From: Candidatus Puniceispirillum sp.
GTDB lineage: Bacteria; Pseudomonadota; Alphaproteobacteria; Puniceispirillales; Puniceispirillaceae
DNA: 64,000 nt
Assembly (NCBI GenBank): GCA_028383305.1
Contig: JAOEVD010000011.1
Span: 1-64,000, forward strand
Direction: 5' to 3'
Below, in pieces: positions 8,403 through 16,915 of this stretch. The notes under the pieces were generated by a model, which saw only the letters and a list, made by a program, of their open reading frames with translations, made no database searches and was not told the DNA's origin. Positions within the stretch are counted from its first letter, which is position 1, and every line of letters begins with the position of its first letter. Position numbers and translations under genes: made by a program.

Positions 8403-8924
8403 TTATCGCCCTGTCAGCATTTCGATTGTAATGACGAGGCTGATCGCTGTTGCAGCGATGCCCGCAATGATCGGCACCGGCAGAACTGATACCATCCGCA
8501 GGCGGGCAAAGTTAAAGCCAAGCAATGGCAATTCGTAAATGAACAGGCGGTGCGCCCCAAACAGGCTCCATGAGGTGATAAAGGTAATCACCGCCGCTGG
8601 TGTCGCACCGGCCTTGACAAAAACGGCAGCAATCGAAAAGCAGATCACCGGTCCAGCTGGTACTAAAAGTCCGGTTAAAAACGCGATAATAAGTCCAGAA
8701 AAGCCCGATCCCTCGCCCAAAAGGCCGCTAATCCATTCGGCGGGAAGTAGTTTTGCACAGAAGCCTGCGGCAATCAGCGCGCAGAACATCCGCGGCACCA
8801 GCACGGCGAATTGCTCGATCCAGCGTTTTAAGGCGGCCCCAAAAACCGGATCGGGTGCGCGAAAGGCGGTCACGATAAGCCCAGCCAGAACTGTCAGCAT
8901 TGCATAGAAGCCAACCCCGAACAT
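8403..8924 (-). CDS. Half-size permease of the DUF318/ArsP-like type, second member of a pair
   Basis: Membrane protein of 173 residues with five or six hydrophobic segments. Its core TGLLVPAGPVICFSIAAVF followed by FITSWSLFGAHRLFIYELPLLG parallels GTITPGGPSSAYALLAVL and ITAWALLGFQRILIWDMPFMG in the gene just upstream, so the two are homologous halves. Full-length family members contain both halves in one chain, so these two probably form a heterodimeric pore. Its ATG overlaps the upstream stop in TAATG, indicating translational coupling. The substrate is unknown; context with a NicO permease and a His-tailed protein suggests a metal or metal complex. It is the last gene of the minus-strand operon starting at 13808. 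Confidence 0.75.
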   Translation of the reverse strand: MFGVGFYAMLTVLAGLIVTAFRAPDPVFGAALKRWIEQFAVLVPRMFCALIAAGFCAKLLPAEWISGLLGEGSGFSGLIIAFLTGLLVPAGPVICFSIAAVFVKAGATPAAVITFITSWSLFGAHRLFIYELPLLGFNFARLRMVSVLPVPIIAGIAATAISLVITIEMLTGR

Positions 8925-9601
8925 TACCGTGACCCTTTTGGTAATTGGCTGGCGTCAAACCGGATTGGTATATGGCGGGCGATCAGCCCTGCAAGGATTG
9001 GCAGCGGCATGCTAACGACAAAGCGTACCATTGAAAATTCTGCGCCCATAAAGGGCATATCCCATATTAGAATCCGCTGGAACCCAAGTAATGCCCATGC
9101 TGTGATATAGGCGACCAATGCGCCACGATCGGCCTTTGCTGCGGCCAATACCGCTAATAGCGCATAGGCAGAAGAGGGGCCGCCCGGGGTGATCGTGCCG
9201 GCGATTGCTGCAATGATCAGGCCGCGAAGCCCTGATTCTGTGCCGACCAGCCGTGCCATCCGGTCACGCGGCAATACCACCCACAACAATGATGCAACAC
9301 ACAGCGCTAGCACCACGCGCGGCATCATATTCACCAGTAACGTCATATCTTCACGTAAAACCGCCTCGACAGCCGCCATGCCATACATCAGATAGCAGAC
9401 GATGCTGACCAGAATGGCAAAGGCCATGAAGCCAAAGAAACCACGGCCAAATGCCGTTGAGAGAATACCACGCCACCAATCGCAATTGCCTAAAAACGCG
9501 AACCCTGCTTCAGCCCCGCTGGGCGCACCAGACGCTGTGGCAACCTTGTCTGCACGCTTGGGGCTGTGCTGGATATCTTGAGGTTTTTGCAGATCTGCCA
9601 T
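8924..9601 (-). CDS. Half-size permease of the DUF318/ArsP-like type, first member of a pair
   Basis: Membrane protein of 225 residues: a ~50-residue polar N-terminus, then about five hydrophobic segments. The signature GTITPGGPSSAYALL and the ITAWALLGFQR stretch match the family motif and the paralogous downstream protein. Both ends overlap neighbours as TAATG: the start with the stop of the His-tailed protein gene, the stop with the start of the second half-permease. The three products are probably made in fixed proportion and work as a complex. The transported species is not known. Confidence 0.75.
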   Translation of the reverse strand: MADLQKPQDIQHSPKRADKVATASGAPSGAEAGFAFLGNCDWWRGILSTAFGRGFFGFMAFAILVSIVCYLMYGMAAVEAVLREDMTLLVNMMPRVVLALCVASLLWVVLPRDRMARLVGTESGLRGLIIAAIAGTITPGGPSSAYALLAVLAAAKADRGALVAYITAWALLGFQRILIWDMPFMGAEFSMVRFVVSMPLPILAGLIARHIPIRFDASQLPKGSR

Positions 9602-10008
9602 TAATGGTGGTGGTGATCATGGTGATGATCATGCTGTTTTGGTGCCAATAACCGGTGGCTGTCATCATGGCCAGCACTTACGGCGTCAATTGTTGCGCGG
9701 TAAAGGTCGGCACCTGGCGGTAACTGGCCCGCAATAAAGCCGGCCAAGCGTGCCAGTGCGATCGCCTGTGATGCAACGACATCGACCACCTCGGTATCAT
9801 CTGCCTTGTTCATCTGTGTTGCCATATCGTGCAGCAGATGATTAAAAATCTGCGACATATACGCCGCCCTACCTTCGGCTGTTGCCAGCCCATCAGGTGC
9901 TGGTGCTGCGGGTATGGTGTCGCCGCCAATCCGGTTTCGCACAAGATAATGGAACTGGGATAAGATTTCGGCATTTATGCTGACATTTTCGTCAATTTCA
10001 CCACACAT
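9601..10008 (-). CDS. Small protein of unknown function with His/Asp-rich C-terminal tail
   Basis: Predicted 135-residue soluble protein, not recognised as a known family. The body is mostly helical-looking and acidic (INAEILSQFHYLVRNRI... NHLLHDMATQM...). The last ~11 residues are almost entirely His and Asp (KQHDHHHDHHHH), a typical divalent-metal-binding tail. I start at ATG 10008, preceded by GGGAG and AAGGAAG, rather than the upstream ATG at 10059. It lies between the NicO permease and two permease halves, and its stop overlaps the next start (TAATG). A metal-delivery or metal-buffering role for the neighbouring transporters is the simplest inference. Confidence 0.7.
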   Translation of the reverse strand: MCGEIDENVSINAEILSQFHYLVRNRIGGDTIPAAPAPDGLATAEGRAAYMSQIFNHLLHDMATQMNKADDTEVVDVVASQAIALARLAGFIAGQLPPGADLYRATIDAVSAGHDDSHRLLAPKQHDHHHDHHHH

Positions 10009-10101
10009 CTTCCTTACTCCCTTTACTGCTTTAGCATCATCTCCACCCGCGCGTTTCAATCTGGCTGGAGTGCGTGCCAGTCACACCTTGGGTGCTGATC
10101 A

Positions 10102-10830
10102 CTAGCTATTGATAAACCCAAGTATCGTCAGACTGCTGAACCCCAATTGGCTGCCCGTCCAGAAACAAAAGCCAGCCAGCGCGGTCAGGACGATCTTGTT
10201 GACGCGGCCTGCACTGGCTTGGGCAAGAGACAGCGGCATACTTACCACGATTGACAATAGGGCCATGCCGACAATCGCGCCAGCGGCAAAGACCAGAATA
10301 TAGATAAATGCTTCAAAAATTGAATGGGTGGCGGCCACAACTAGAACTAGCAATCCACCCGATCCGGCGGCACCATGCAGCAGTCCGATCAGCAATGCCA
10401 GCCAATGCCCACGCTTGGGATGTTTGTGTTGATGGGCTAATTGCGAATGCGGTATCGGGGCTGGCTCGGCCTGATGGCTATGGGCGTGAAGGTGCTTATG
10501 GCCGTCATGCTGGTGCACATGGAAATGCACTTTGCGGACGACTAAACGGTAAATAGTGTTTAGCCCAAGGCCAATAATCATCGCAGCAACCGTCAATTCC
10601 AGCCAAGCTTCGACTCTTTTGTCAAAACTGATGCTGGCAAGGATCACAATGCCACATATGAGGAGTAGCGCGATGCCATGGCCGATGCCCCACACAACGC
10701 CGCGGTGCAGTAATGAGCGCAGCCCACGCCCATGCTGATTGACCGATGCCACCGCAGCAAGGTGATCAGCCTCCATGGCATGGGTGATGCCAATAAAGAA
10801 CCCGATCACAAGAAGCCCAAGTAATTCCAT
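10102..10830 (-). CDS. NicO/UreH-type nickel-cobalt permease with His-rich loop
   Basis: Membrane protein of about 242 residues. The first helix carries GITHAMEADHLAAVAS, the H-x4-D-H metal-recognition motif of the HoxN/NixA/NicO superfamily, and helix two carries GHGIALLL. A cytoplasmic loop around residues 95-135 is very rich in histidine (HFHVHQHDGHKHLHAHSH, then HSQLAHQHKH). The fold ends with LLHGAAGSGGLLVL and further helices. I choose ATG 10830, four bases after the preceding stop. In this operon it would supply Ni or Co to a co-expressed metalloenzyme, the bicupin or another cupin being candidates. Whether it acts in import or export is not decidable here. Confidence 0.85.
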   Translation of the reverse strand: MELLGLLVIGFFIGITHAMEADHLAAVASVNQHGRGLRSLLHRGVVWGIGHGIALLLICGIVILASISFDKRVEAWLELTVAAMIIGLGLNTIYRLVVRKVHFHVHQHDGHKHLHAHSHQAEPAPIPHSQLAHQHKHPKRGHWLALLIGLLHGAAGSGGLLVLVVAATHSIFEAFIYILVFAAGAIVGMALLSIVVSMPLSLAQASAGRVNKIVLTALAGFCFWTGSQLGFSSLTILGFINS

Positions 10831-10834
10831 TTGG

Positions 10835-11314
10835 TTACAGATCTCCGATGCGAAGCGCATCAATGGTGGTGGCAATGATGTCGGGATCCTTGGTGAAAAT
10901 CTGATTTGCAACCTGCGGGCGGCGCCCCGGTTGCTGATGCAGGATAATCCAATTGACCATTATATTGTGTGAACGCGCCGTATCGTAAATACCGGCTGCG
11001 GCCTGATCTTGTGATGCGTTTGTTGAGACCATAAGTACCAGATCATGCGCCGAGATTAATGCTTCAAGATGTCCAACAGAGCCGCGCTCGTCACTGAGGG
11101 TTAGCTGGTTTGGCGCGTCGGCGGCGAGCCGGTAAACACGCTGCGATACAATTGCTGGCTGTGACCGGATTAGATCGGCTGCCGCATCGTCAAGTCCCAG
11201 AAACAGGGCCCTGCGGTGACGGCTATTTGGATATTGGACACGGAACAGCAACTCGCTAGCCGAGCTAGCCTTTGCACAGCTATGCAATAAAGTTGGCTGA
11301 ACCGTCTTTTCCAT
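10835..11314 (-). CDS. Conserved-looking protein of unknown function, between Rieske oxygenase and NicO permease
   Basis: A soluble protein of about 159 residues that I do not recognise. It shows alternating strand/helix pattern: RRALFLGLDDAAADLI, then DLVLMVSTNASQDQAAAGIYD and IMVNWIILHQ, reminiscent of a small Rossmann-like alpha/beta fold with a GxD-type first loop. No catalytic motif is evident. I start at ATG 11314 (MEKTVQP); an upstream in-frame start would overlap the oxygenase gene. It begins 13 bases after the oxygenase stop and ends four bases before the NicO start, so it is firmly part of the operon. Confidence 0.65.
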   Translation of the reverse strand: MEKTVQPTLLHSCAKASSASELLFRVQYPNSRHRRALFLGLDDAAADLIRSQPAIVSQRVYRLAADAPNQLTLSDERGSVGHLEALISAHDLVLMVSTNASQDQAAAGIYDTARSHNIMVNWIILHQQPGRRPQVANQIFTKDPDIIATTIDALRIGDL

Positions 11315-11327
11315 CACGCGCCTATAT

Positions 11328-12614
11328 CTAGACAGTGGTCTGCGGTTTGCCGACTTCTGCTTTGAAATCGTCGGCGCAGGCCTCGCTGAATGGCTGGTCC
11401 TTTGGCAGCACCTTTGCCACTGAGCGGACAAGGTGATGATTGGTGTCTCGGCCGGGCGGGGTGACGCCTTTTTCGATTAAGGCATTTACCGCTTTGCGTA
11501 ATTTATGGCGCGCCATAATGATACCATTATCAGTCGATACCAGATTTTCTTTGGTTCGGTCGACAATCGGGCCCATGCTTTCCTGCAAGCTGGCATCCTG
11601 CATGGCAATGCCCCAGACACCGGAATAAAGCTCGCCACGCTTCTGTGCGTCGCGATCCATCAGATAGTCATTATCTTTGTTCTGCAACGGGCGGAACGTT
11701 CCCGGCACATATTGGTTATGAACGCCGTTCCCCTCGATCATATATTGACGCTCTTGATCGGTAAGGGCGCGGGTCGGATGATAATCGTAACTCCATGCCC
11801 AGCAATTTTCATCATCAATCGGGATCCAGAAGTGACCATGAACAGGGTGATCACCACGCGGCGGAATCATTGTAAAGCTTGGCATTACCCATTGTGTGAT
11901 ACGCCAGTAATAATGGCCTTCTTCAGCCATCCGGCGGGCACCGATATAAAGACCGCCTTCTGAATCGACAACTTCAAAGACTGGCTTTTTATCATTGAAA
12001 TTATATTTGTTGCCAGCTGCACCTTTAAATAATGGATCAGATTTTAGACCTCCTGAATGCAGGAAAGACACATGACTAGAGTCAATACCGCCTTCCATTG
12101 CCTGCAGCCAATTGCTTTCCTGCCAGCGCTTTGAGCTGTAGGTTTGTTCAGCTGGAACCGTGGCAAATTCCCATTTTGGCAGGTCTGGAACATTGTCCTT
12201 ATCACCCATATGCGTCCAGAGAATGTCGCCAAGCTTGATCAGTGGATAGGCAGATAATTTGATCTTTTCACAAAAGCCGCTTTCCTCGGGCTCGGACGGC
12301 ACCTCAATGCAATTGCCGTTTACGTCATATTTCCAGCCATGATACGGGCAGCGGATGCCGCCTTCCTCATTGCGACCAAACCACAAAGAGACGCCGCGAT
12401 GTGCACAGAATTCATCGATCAGCCCGTATTCCCCGTTGCTGTCCCGAAAGGCAAGCAAACGCTCGCCAAGAAGTTTGACACGCACTGGCGCACAATCATC
12501 TTCGGGCAGTTCAGATGCGAGCAACGCCGGAATCCAATATTGGCGGAATAAGTCACCCATCGGCGTGCCTGCGTTGGTCTGGGTCAGCAGGTCATTAATT
12601 TCTTTTCTAAGCAT
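11328..12614 (-). CDS. Rieske non-haem iron oxygenase, phthalate 4,5-dioxygenase-like large subunit
   Basis: Ring-hydroxylating or demethylating oxygenase of about 428 residues. The N-terminus MLRKEINDLL...GTPMGDLFRQYW matches phthalate-dioxygenase-type starts. The Rieske centre is C-x-H...C-x2-H (CAHRG ... CPYHGW) near residues 75-97. The mononuclear iron site is GGIDSSHVSFLHSGG (D-x2-H-x4-H) near 185. I start at ATG 12614, nine bases after GGAG. It would receive electrons from a reductase such as the protein at 15828-16823. Phthalate-type acids fit the nearby decarboxylase homologues, but the true substrate is unknown. It follows the bicupin in the operon headed by the operator at 13921-13957. 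Confidence 0.88.
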   Translation of the reverse strand: MLRKEINDLLTQTNAGTPMGDLFRQYWIPALLASELPEDDCAPVRVKLLGERLLAFRDSNGEYGLIDEFCAHRGVSLWFGRNEEGGIRCPYHGWKYDVNGNCIEVPSEPEESGFCEKIKLSAYPLIKLGDILWTHMGDKDNVPDLPKWEFATVPAEQTYSSKRWQESNWLQAMEGGIDSSHVSFLHSGGLKSDPLFKGAAGNKYNFNDKKPVFEVVDSEGGLYIGARRMAEEGHYYWRITQWVMPSFTMIPPRGDHPVHGHFWIPIDDENCWAWSYDYHPTRALTDQERQYMIEGNGVHNQYVPGTFRPLQNKDNDYLMDRDAQKRGELYSGVWGIAMQDASLQESMGPIVDRTKENLVSTDNGIIMARHKLRKAVNALIEKGVTPPGRDTNHHLVRSVAKVLPKDQPFSEACADDFKAEVGKPQTTV

Positions 12615-12692
12615 CGGCATAATCTCCAAAAACAAACAAGTCTTGTTTCATCCAAATACGATTTAATGATCGTTATGGAAATCACGTTAGAA

Positions 12693-13808
12693 CTAGCGCT
12701 TGGGCGGAAGGTCGGGTAGTTCCGCATCATACGCGGATTGCATATTTGCAGCTATTCCGTTCTTTGCCAAGGCATCCGAAAACATCGTGCGTACCCCCTG
12801 ACTTTCATCGGCATAATCGATCTGGTCGCCGCCAATTCGCTGAGAAATCCACGCCTTTGGCACGCCCTGCGCATTGCGGATGGCGACGCCTTCATATTTG
12901 AAAGCTAAATATCGCGCCGGTGTTGTGCCGGTGTTGAAATGCTGATGATACCACATATTGGGCGGCACAATCATGCTACCAACTTCCCACTCATACCGGG
13001 TTGGCTCTTCGCCTTCAGGCCACATCAGACTATAGCCCTCGCCGGACAGAATGATCACATGCGCGCCCGGCCCATGGCGGTGACATTTTTTATAGGTGCC
13101 AATTGGGAACTGGCTGATATGGCTGTTCATCGAGCATTTTGCCAATTGAAAGCGGATATGCCCGCCTCCAGCGCCGCGCTCTTTGGCTTCGATGAGCGGT
13201 AAATTCACCGCGTCGGCGACAAAGTTAGTCTCCATCAACAGACCCTTTTGCTCGCCCTGATCAGCGAAATAATCAGGTTCGCCGGAAAAGCGGCCAAGGA
13301 AGTCATGCTGGGTTCCAAAAATAAATTCCGGATCTTCAAACACATTCATTAAAGGCGGCATGTTGGTGACTGACACATAGCGCGCAGGCTCGGTGCCAGA
13401 TCCATTGAAATGCTGATGATTGGCGTTCAGCGGGATGCCAAAAATGGCGCCGGGGCCCCACTCAAACGAGGCTTTATCGCCGCGATCGTTCCAGACCGTT
13501 GTCGAGCCGCGTCCGGAAAGAATTAAAATTGTTTCTTCAAAAAGCTGGCGCTGGGGCACGAGCTTGCCACCAGCCGGAATTTCCATGACATAGCAGTCAT
13601 TCGTCGTGCGCGATGCGTCATGGTTGATAAAGACTGCATTGCCGCCGCGCCGCGCCCATGGCTTTAACGCGACATGATTAAGATTGCGAACATATAACCC
13701 ATCGACAATATCAAGGCCTTCATTAGCGATAAACCGCGTGTAAGTGGTTTCTTTTTCGGTACGGAATTTATCGGCTAGCTTGTCCGAAACGATCGCATTT
13801 TTTATCAT
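12693..13808 (-). CDS. Two-domain cupin (bicupin) protein
   Basis: About 371 residues with two cupin barrels. The N-terminal barrel has PQRQLFEETILILSGRG in motif 1, lacking the H-x-H pair, then NANHQHF in motif 2. The C-terminal barrel has KKCHRHGPGAHVIILSGEG, with a His in place of the usual Glu, and WYHQHFN. Only the C-terminal barrel therefore looks metal-competent, possibly with an all-histidine (3-His or 4-His) site. ATG 13808 follows CGAGG; an upstream in-frame start at 13847 is less likely. First gene of the 5.4-kb minus-strand operon. It is related in plan to the bicupin at 28325-29533, which likewise adjoins a EutA-like gene. Reaction unknown. Confidence 0.85.
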   Translation of the reverse strand: MIKNAIVSDKLADKFRTEKETTYTRFIANEGLDIVDGLYVRNLNHVALKPWARRGGNAVFINHDASRTTNDCYVMEIPAGGKLVPQRQLFEETILILSGRGSTTVWNDRGDKASFEWGPGAIFGIPLNANHQHFNGSGTEPARYVSVTNMPPLMNVFEDPEFIFGTQHDFLGRFSGEPDYFADQGEQKGLLMETNFVADAVNLPLIEAKERGAGGGHIRFQLAKCSMNSHISQFPIGTYKKCHRHGPGAHVIILSGEGYSLMWPEGEEPTRYEWEVGSMIVPPNMWYHQHFNTGTTPARYLAFKYEGVAIRNAQGVPKAWISQRIGGDQIDYADESQGVRTMFSDALAKNGIAANMQSAYDAELPDLPPKR

Positions 13809-13902
13809 TGATAGGCCTCGATTTATAGGTTTGGGCAGCTGGTTCAACTGGCGCTTGTTCAGCCTGATTGGGCTGCTTTTATCTTGGAACGACTGTTAGA
13901 CT

Positions 13903-13957
13903 ATGTTAGAAGTTTCCACCTAGTATGTCAATGGAACATTGGTCTGTATAGCGGAAC
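13903..13957 (-). promoter_or_regulatory. Tandem-palindrome operator and promoter of the bicupin-Rieske-metal transport operon
   Basis: Read on the minus strand: GTTCCGCTATACAGACC (13957-13941), three bases, then GTTCCATTGACATACTA (13937-13921), again a 20-bp period. The second element contains TTGACA (13931-13926), and exactly 17 bases further is TAACAT (13908-13903). The first element shares the core CCGCTATAC with the site upstream of the bicupin at 28325, so both bicupin operons carry the closest pair of operators. The same intergenic space also feeds the divergent EutA-like gene. Confidence 0.75.
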
Positions 13958-13970
13958 GAAAGGCAATTCG

Positions 13971-15716
13971 ATGTCGCAGAAAAAACCTGATAATTCGCCT
14001 GCCTCGCATACAGTCGCGGACCATGCTTTTGGTGATTTTTTCCCGCATGAACATGACGGCGATGCTGATCACGACCATGATGATATTGATCCGGGCCCGC
14101 TTGAGGATAACCCGATATGGCAGCGCGATAATGTGACGCTTAGCACGGTTGGTGTTGATATTGGATCATCTGGCACACAAGTTATCTTTTCGCAGATTCA
14201 TTTACAGCGGCTGAATGATTCGCTTGCCAGCCGCTATGTGATTGTCGACCGGGTCACTGATTTTGAATCTCCGGTCAGCTTTACCCCGTTCATCGATCAA
14301 AAAACCATTGATGCGGTTGCCTTGGGACGGATCATTGATGCCGCTTATGCCGAGGCGGGTATCCTACCGCGACAGATTGATATTGGTGTGGTGATTCTGA
14401 CCGGTGAGGCGTTACGCCGTGATAATGCGGCGGCGGTCGCCGAGGTTATTGCGGAAAAGGGCGGTGAGTTTGTTACCGCAACCGCTGGTAACCATATGGA
14501 GGCAATGTTGGCCGCCTTTGGATCGGGTGCGGCCAAGGCCAGCCATGATCAGGAAAACCGTATTTTGAATATTGATATCGGCGGTGGCACGACCAAATTG
14601 GCATTGCTGGATCACGGGAAAATTGTCTGGACGGCGGCGTTGGATATTGGCGGGCGGCTGATTGCCATTGATGATGGCAAGATCGTGCGGCTGGATGCGG
14701 CGGGTCGGCTTCATGCCAAAACCGCCGGTCATGATCTTGAGCTTGGCCAATCCGTTGCGGCTGAAACAATGGATCAGATTGCTGCTGGCATGGCACGTGC
14801 TCTGGTCAATGCGCTGGGCGGTATGATGATGGATGAAGTGGCGGCATTGTTCCTGACCGATTTGCCAGATGATCTGACCGATATTCAGGCGGTAATGTTT
14901 TCCGGCGGGGTTGCTGAATATGTTTATCAGCGTGAGACACAAAATTTTGGTGATCTCGGGTTTTATCTTGGCAAACATCTTGGCGATCTTGCTGCTGCTG
15001 GTGCGTTTCCGGCGCCACTGCTGGCGGCGGTCGCCGGTATTCGGGCAACAGCGCTTGGCGCCTCGGAATATTCGGTTCAGCTAAGCGGCCAGACTGGCAC
15101 GATCAGCGCCCCGGGCAAAGTGTTGCCGCGCCGCAATATGCAGGTGCTAAAGCCAAATATTGATTTTACCAGCGACCCGTCAGCCGACGAGATTGCCGCC
15201 GCGATTCGCGCGCATTTTGTCGCCTTCGACCTTGATATTAATCTGGCGGAAACGGCGCTTGCTTTCGATTGGCGGGGCAGCCCTGATTACCAGCGCATTC
15301 GGGCGCTGGCTGATGGTATTCATGATGCTTTGTCCGGCTATCTTGGCGGTGGCGGCATTCTTTATGTGATGCTGGATGGGGACATTGCCTATACGCTTGG
15401 CGGTATCTTGCAGAATGAATTGCAGATCAGCAACGATATGCTGGTCATTGACGGCATTATCCTTCGCGATTTTGATTACATCGATCTTGGCAAAATTCGG
15501 TTGCCGTCATTTACCGTGCCGCTGACCGTAAAGTCACTGCTGTTCCGTGAGGAACCGGGCGCAAGCAAAACTGACCGAATTTTTGCCAGCGGCGATGAGG
15601 CCGGCCGCCAGCATCATCAAAAACACGCGCATGGCCAGCACCACCATACCTACACCCATGCCCATGCCCATCACCATCACCATCACAGTCATAAGCATGA
15701 TGGGCATGATGATTAG
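13971..15716 (+). CDS. EutA-like reactivating ATPase with histidine-rich termini
   Basis: About 581 residues of the EutA (ethanolamine ammonia-lyase reactivase) family, ASKHA fold. Seen: STVGVDIGSSGTQVIFSQ (phosphate-1 loop) near residue 60, VVILTGEALRRDNA, ATAGNHMEAMLAAFGSGA, NIDIGGGTTKLALLD (phosphate-2) near 205, MFSGGVAEY, and the family C-terminus DYIDLGKI...VPLTVKSLLF. Two additions are unusual: an N-terminal HEHDGDADHDHDD segment and a ~40-residue tail with more than 20 histidines after residue ~540. Family members reactivate cobalamin-dependent lyases, yet no such lyase is in the window. With NicO and CobW nearby, a metal-loading ATPase role is a reasonable inference. Start ATG 13971 chosen over 13884. 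Confidence 0.85.
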   Translation: MSQKKPDNSPASHTVADHAFGDFFPHEHDGDADHDHDDIDPGPLEDNPIWQRDNVTLSTVGVDIGSSGTQVIFSQIHLQRLNDSLASRYVIVDRVTDFESPVSFTPFIDQKTIDAVALGRIIDAAYAEAGILPRQIDIGVVILTGEALRRDNAAAVAEVIAEKGGEFVTATAGNHMEAMLAAFGSGAAKASHDQENRILNIDIGGGTTKLALLDHGKIVWTAALDIGGRLIAIDDGKIVRLDAAGRLHAKTAGHDLELGQSVAAETMDQIAAGMARALVNALGGMMMDEVAALFLTDLPDDLTDIQAVMFSGGVAEYVYQRETQNFGDLGFYLGKHLGDLAAAGAFPAPLLAAVAGIRATALGASEYSVQLSGQTGTISAPGKVLPRRNMQVLKPNIDFTSDPSADEIAAAIRAHFVAFDLDINLAETALAFDWRGSPDYQRIRALADGIHDALSGYLGGGGILYVMLDGDIAYTLGGILQNELQISNDMLVIDGIILRDFDYIDLGKIRLPSFTVPLTVKSLLFREEPGASKTDRIFASGDEAGRQHHQKHAHGQHHHTYTHAHAHHHHHHSHKHDGHDD

Positions 15717-15827
15717 ATCTGGCTATTATGCGAGGCCAATATTCGCCGTTGCGCGACATCTGCCATATCTCAAGCCTGTCAGGTTTTAGCCCCAAAATTT
15801 CCAGCTTGTTCGATTAAAGAGGGTAAT

Positions 15828-16823
15828 ATGCATAAAATTAAAATTGCCGGAAGTGATGATGAATTTATCTGTATGCCAGATGATACGATTTTGCGCGCGG
15901 CGTTGCGGGCCGGTCATGCGATGCCCTATTCTTGCAATGTTGGCTCTTGCGGTAATTGCCGATTTGAGCTGGCTGAAGGCACTGTTCATCACGCCAGAGA
16001 GGATTCGCCAGCATGGGGTGAGCGTGATCTAAAGCGGAACCGGTGGCTTGGCTGTCAGGCACGGCCCGAGACTGATTGTGTGATTAAATTTCGCAGCGAT
16101 GCCAAATACCAGCCGCCATTTGTGCCATCACGGCAATCTGCCAAATTGGTTTCAAAACAGTCGATCACGCATGATATTGCCGAATTCACCTTTACATTGG
16201 CGGCACCTGCCGGGTTCCGTCCGGGGCAATATGCGCTTGTTGAGATTGATGGAATTGACGGAGGGCGCGCCTATTCGATGAGCAATCTGGGTGGCACTGA
16301 TCAATGGCAGTTCCAGATCAAGAAAGTACCAGGTGGTGCGGTGACGTCGCATTTGTTTGATGCGATTGAGATTGGCGACACCATCACTATCGATGGACCT
16401 TATGGTAGCGCCTATTTACAAGAAAATAGCCCGCGCAACCTGCTTTTGATTGCTGGTGGCTCGGGGCTATCGCCGATGGTCTCGATTATCCGCGGCGCGG
16501 CGGCGGCTGGGCTTTTGGATGGGCGGCAGGTCAATTTCTTTTATGGTGGGCGCAATCAGGACGATATCCCCGCTAGCGCATTGATTGATGAAATAACCGG
16601 CCTTGGCACGAATGTAGATGTGCAGATTGTCCTGTCTGAAGATGCGAGTGGCACCTATCAAGGCGGGTTTGTGCATGATGTAGCATGGGCAAAGATTGGT
16701 GATTCAATCAGCGATTATGATCTCTATTTTGCGGGTCCGGCGGTAATGGCGGCAGCAATTCAAAAACGCGCCTATGAAACCGAATTGGCGCAGGATCAGA
16801 TGTTTTTTGACGAGTTTTATTGA
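15828..16823 (+). CDS. NAD(P)H-dependent ferredoxin reductase with N-terminal plant-type [2Fe-2S] domain
   Basis: Electron-transfer flavoprotein of 331 residues. The N-terminal ferredoxin domain has CNVGSCGNCRFEL with a distal LGCQAR cysteine, giving C-x4-C-x2-C...C. Next come the FAD-binding RPGQYALVEIDG and RAYSMSN, then the NAD site LLIAGGSGLSPMVSIIRG, and the C-terminal FAGPAVMAAA. This order (Fd-FAD-NAD) is that of reductases serving Rieske oxygenases and CDP-deoxyglucoseen-type enzymes. It could feed the oxygenase at 11328-12614 or the Rieske ferredoxin at 25422-25742. Shine-Dalgarno AGAGGG precedes the ATG. It lies 111 bases behind the EutA-like gene, which makes it part of the same plus-strand run. 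Confidence 0.9.
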   Translation: MHKIKIAGSDDEFICMPDDTILRAALRAGHAMPYSCNVGSCGNCRFELAEGTVHHAREDSPAWGERDLKRNRWLGCQARPETDCVIKFRSDAKYQPPFVPSRQSAKLVSKQSITHDIAEFTFTLAAPAGFRPGQYALVEIDGIDGGRAYSMSNLGGTDQWQFQIKKVPGGAVTSHLFDAIEIGDTITIDGPYGSAYLQENSPRNLLLIAGGSGLSPMVSIIRGAAAAGLLDGRQVNFFYGGRNQDDIPASALIDEITGLGTNVDVQIVLSEDASGTYQGGFVHDVAWAKIGDSISDYDLYFAGPAVMAAAIQKRAYETELAQDQMFFDEFY

Positions 16824-16915
16824 TACCATTTGCCGTCACGGTGCCAGCAAAATGTTTTGGCTGGACGTATCGCGGCGAATCCCAGCAGCATTGATAACCA
16901 AAGAGGGTAAAACAA

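Noticed and set aside
9601-9640. Short tandem GATCATGGTGATGATCATG-like repeat
   Set aside because: It is the coding sequence of the His/Asp tail of the small protein on the minus strand, not a separate repeat element.
15625-15700. CAC/CAT-rich low-complexity stretch resembling a repeat array
   Set aside because: It encodes the histidine-rich tail of the EutA-like protein; there are no spacers, so it is not CRISPR.
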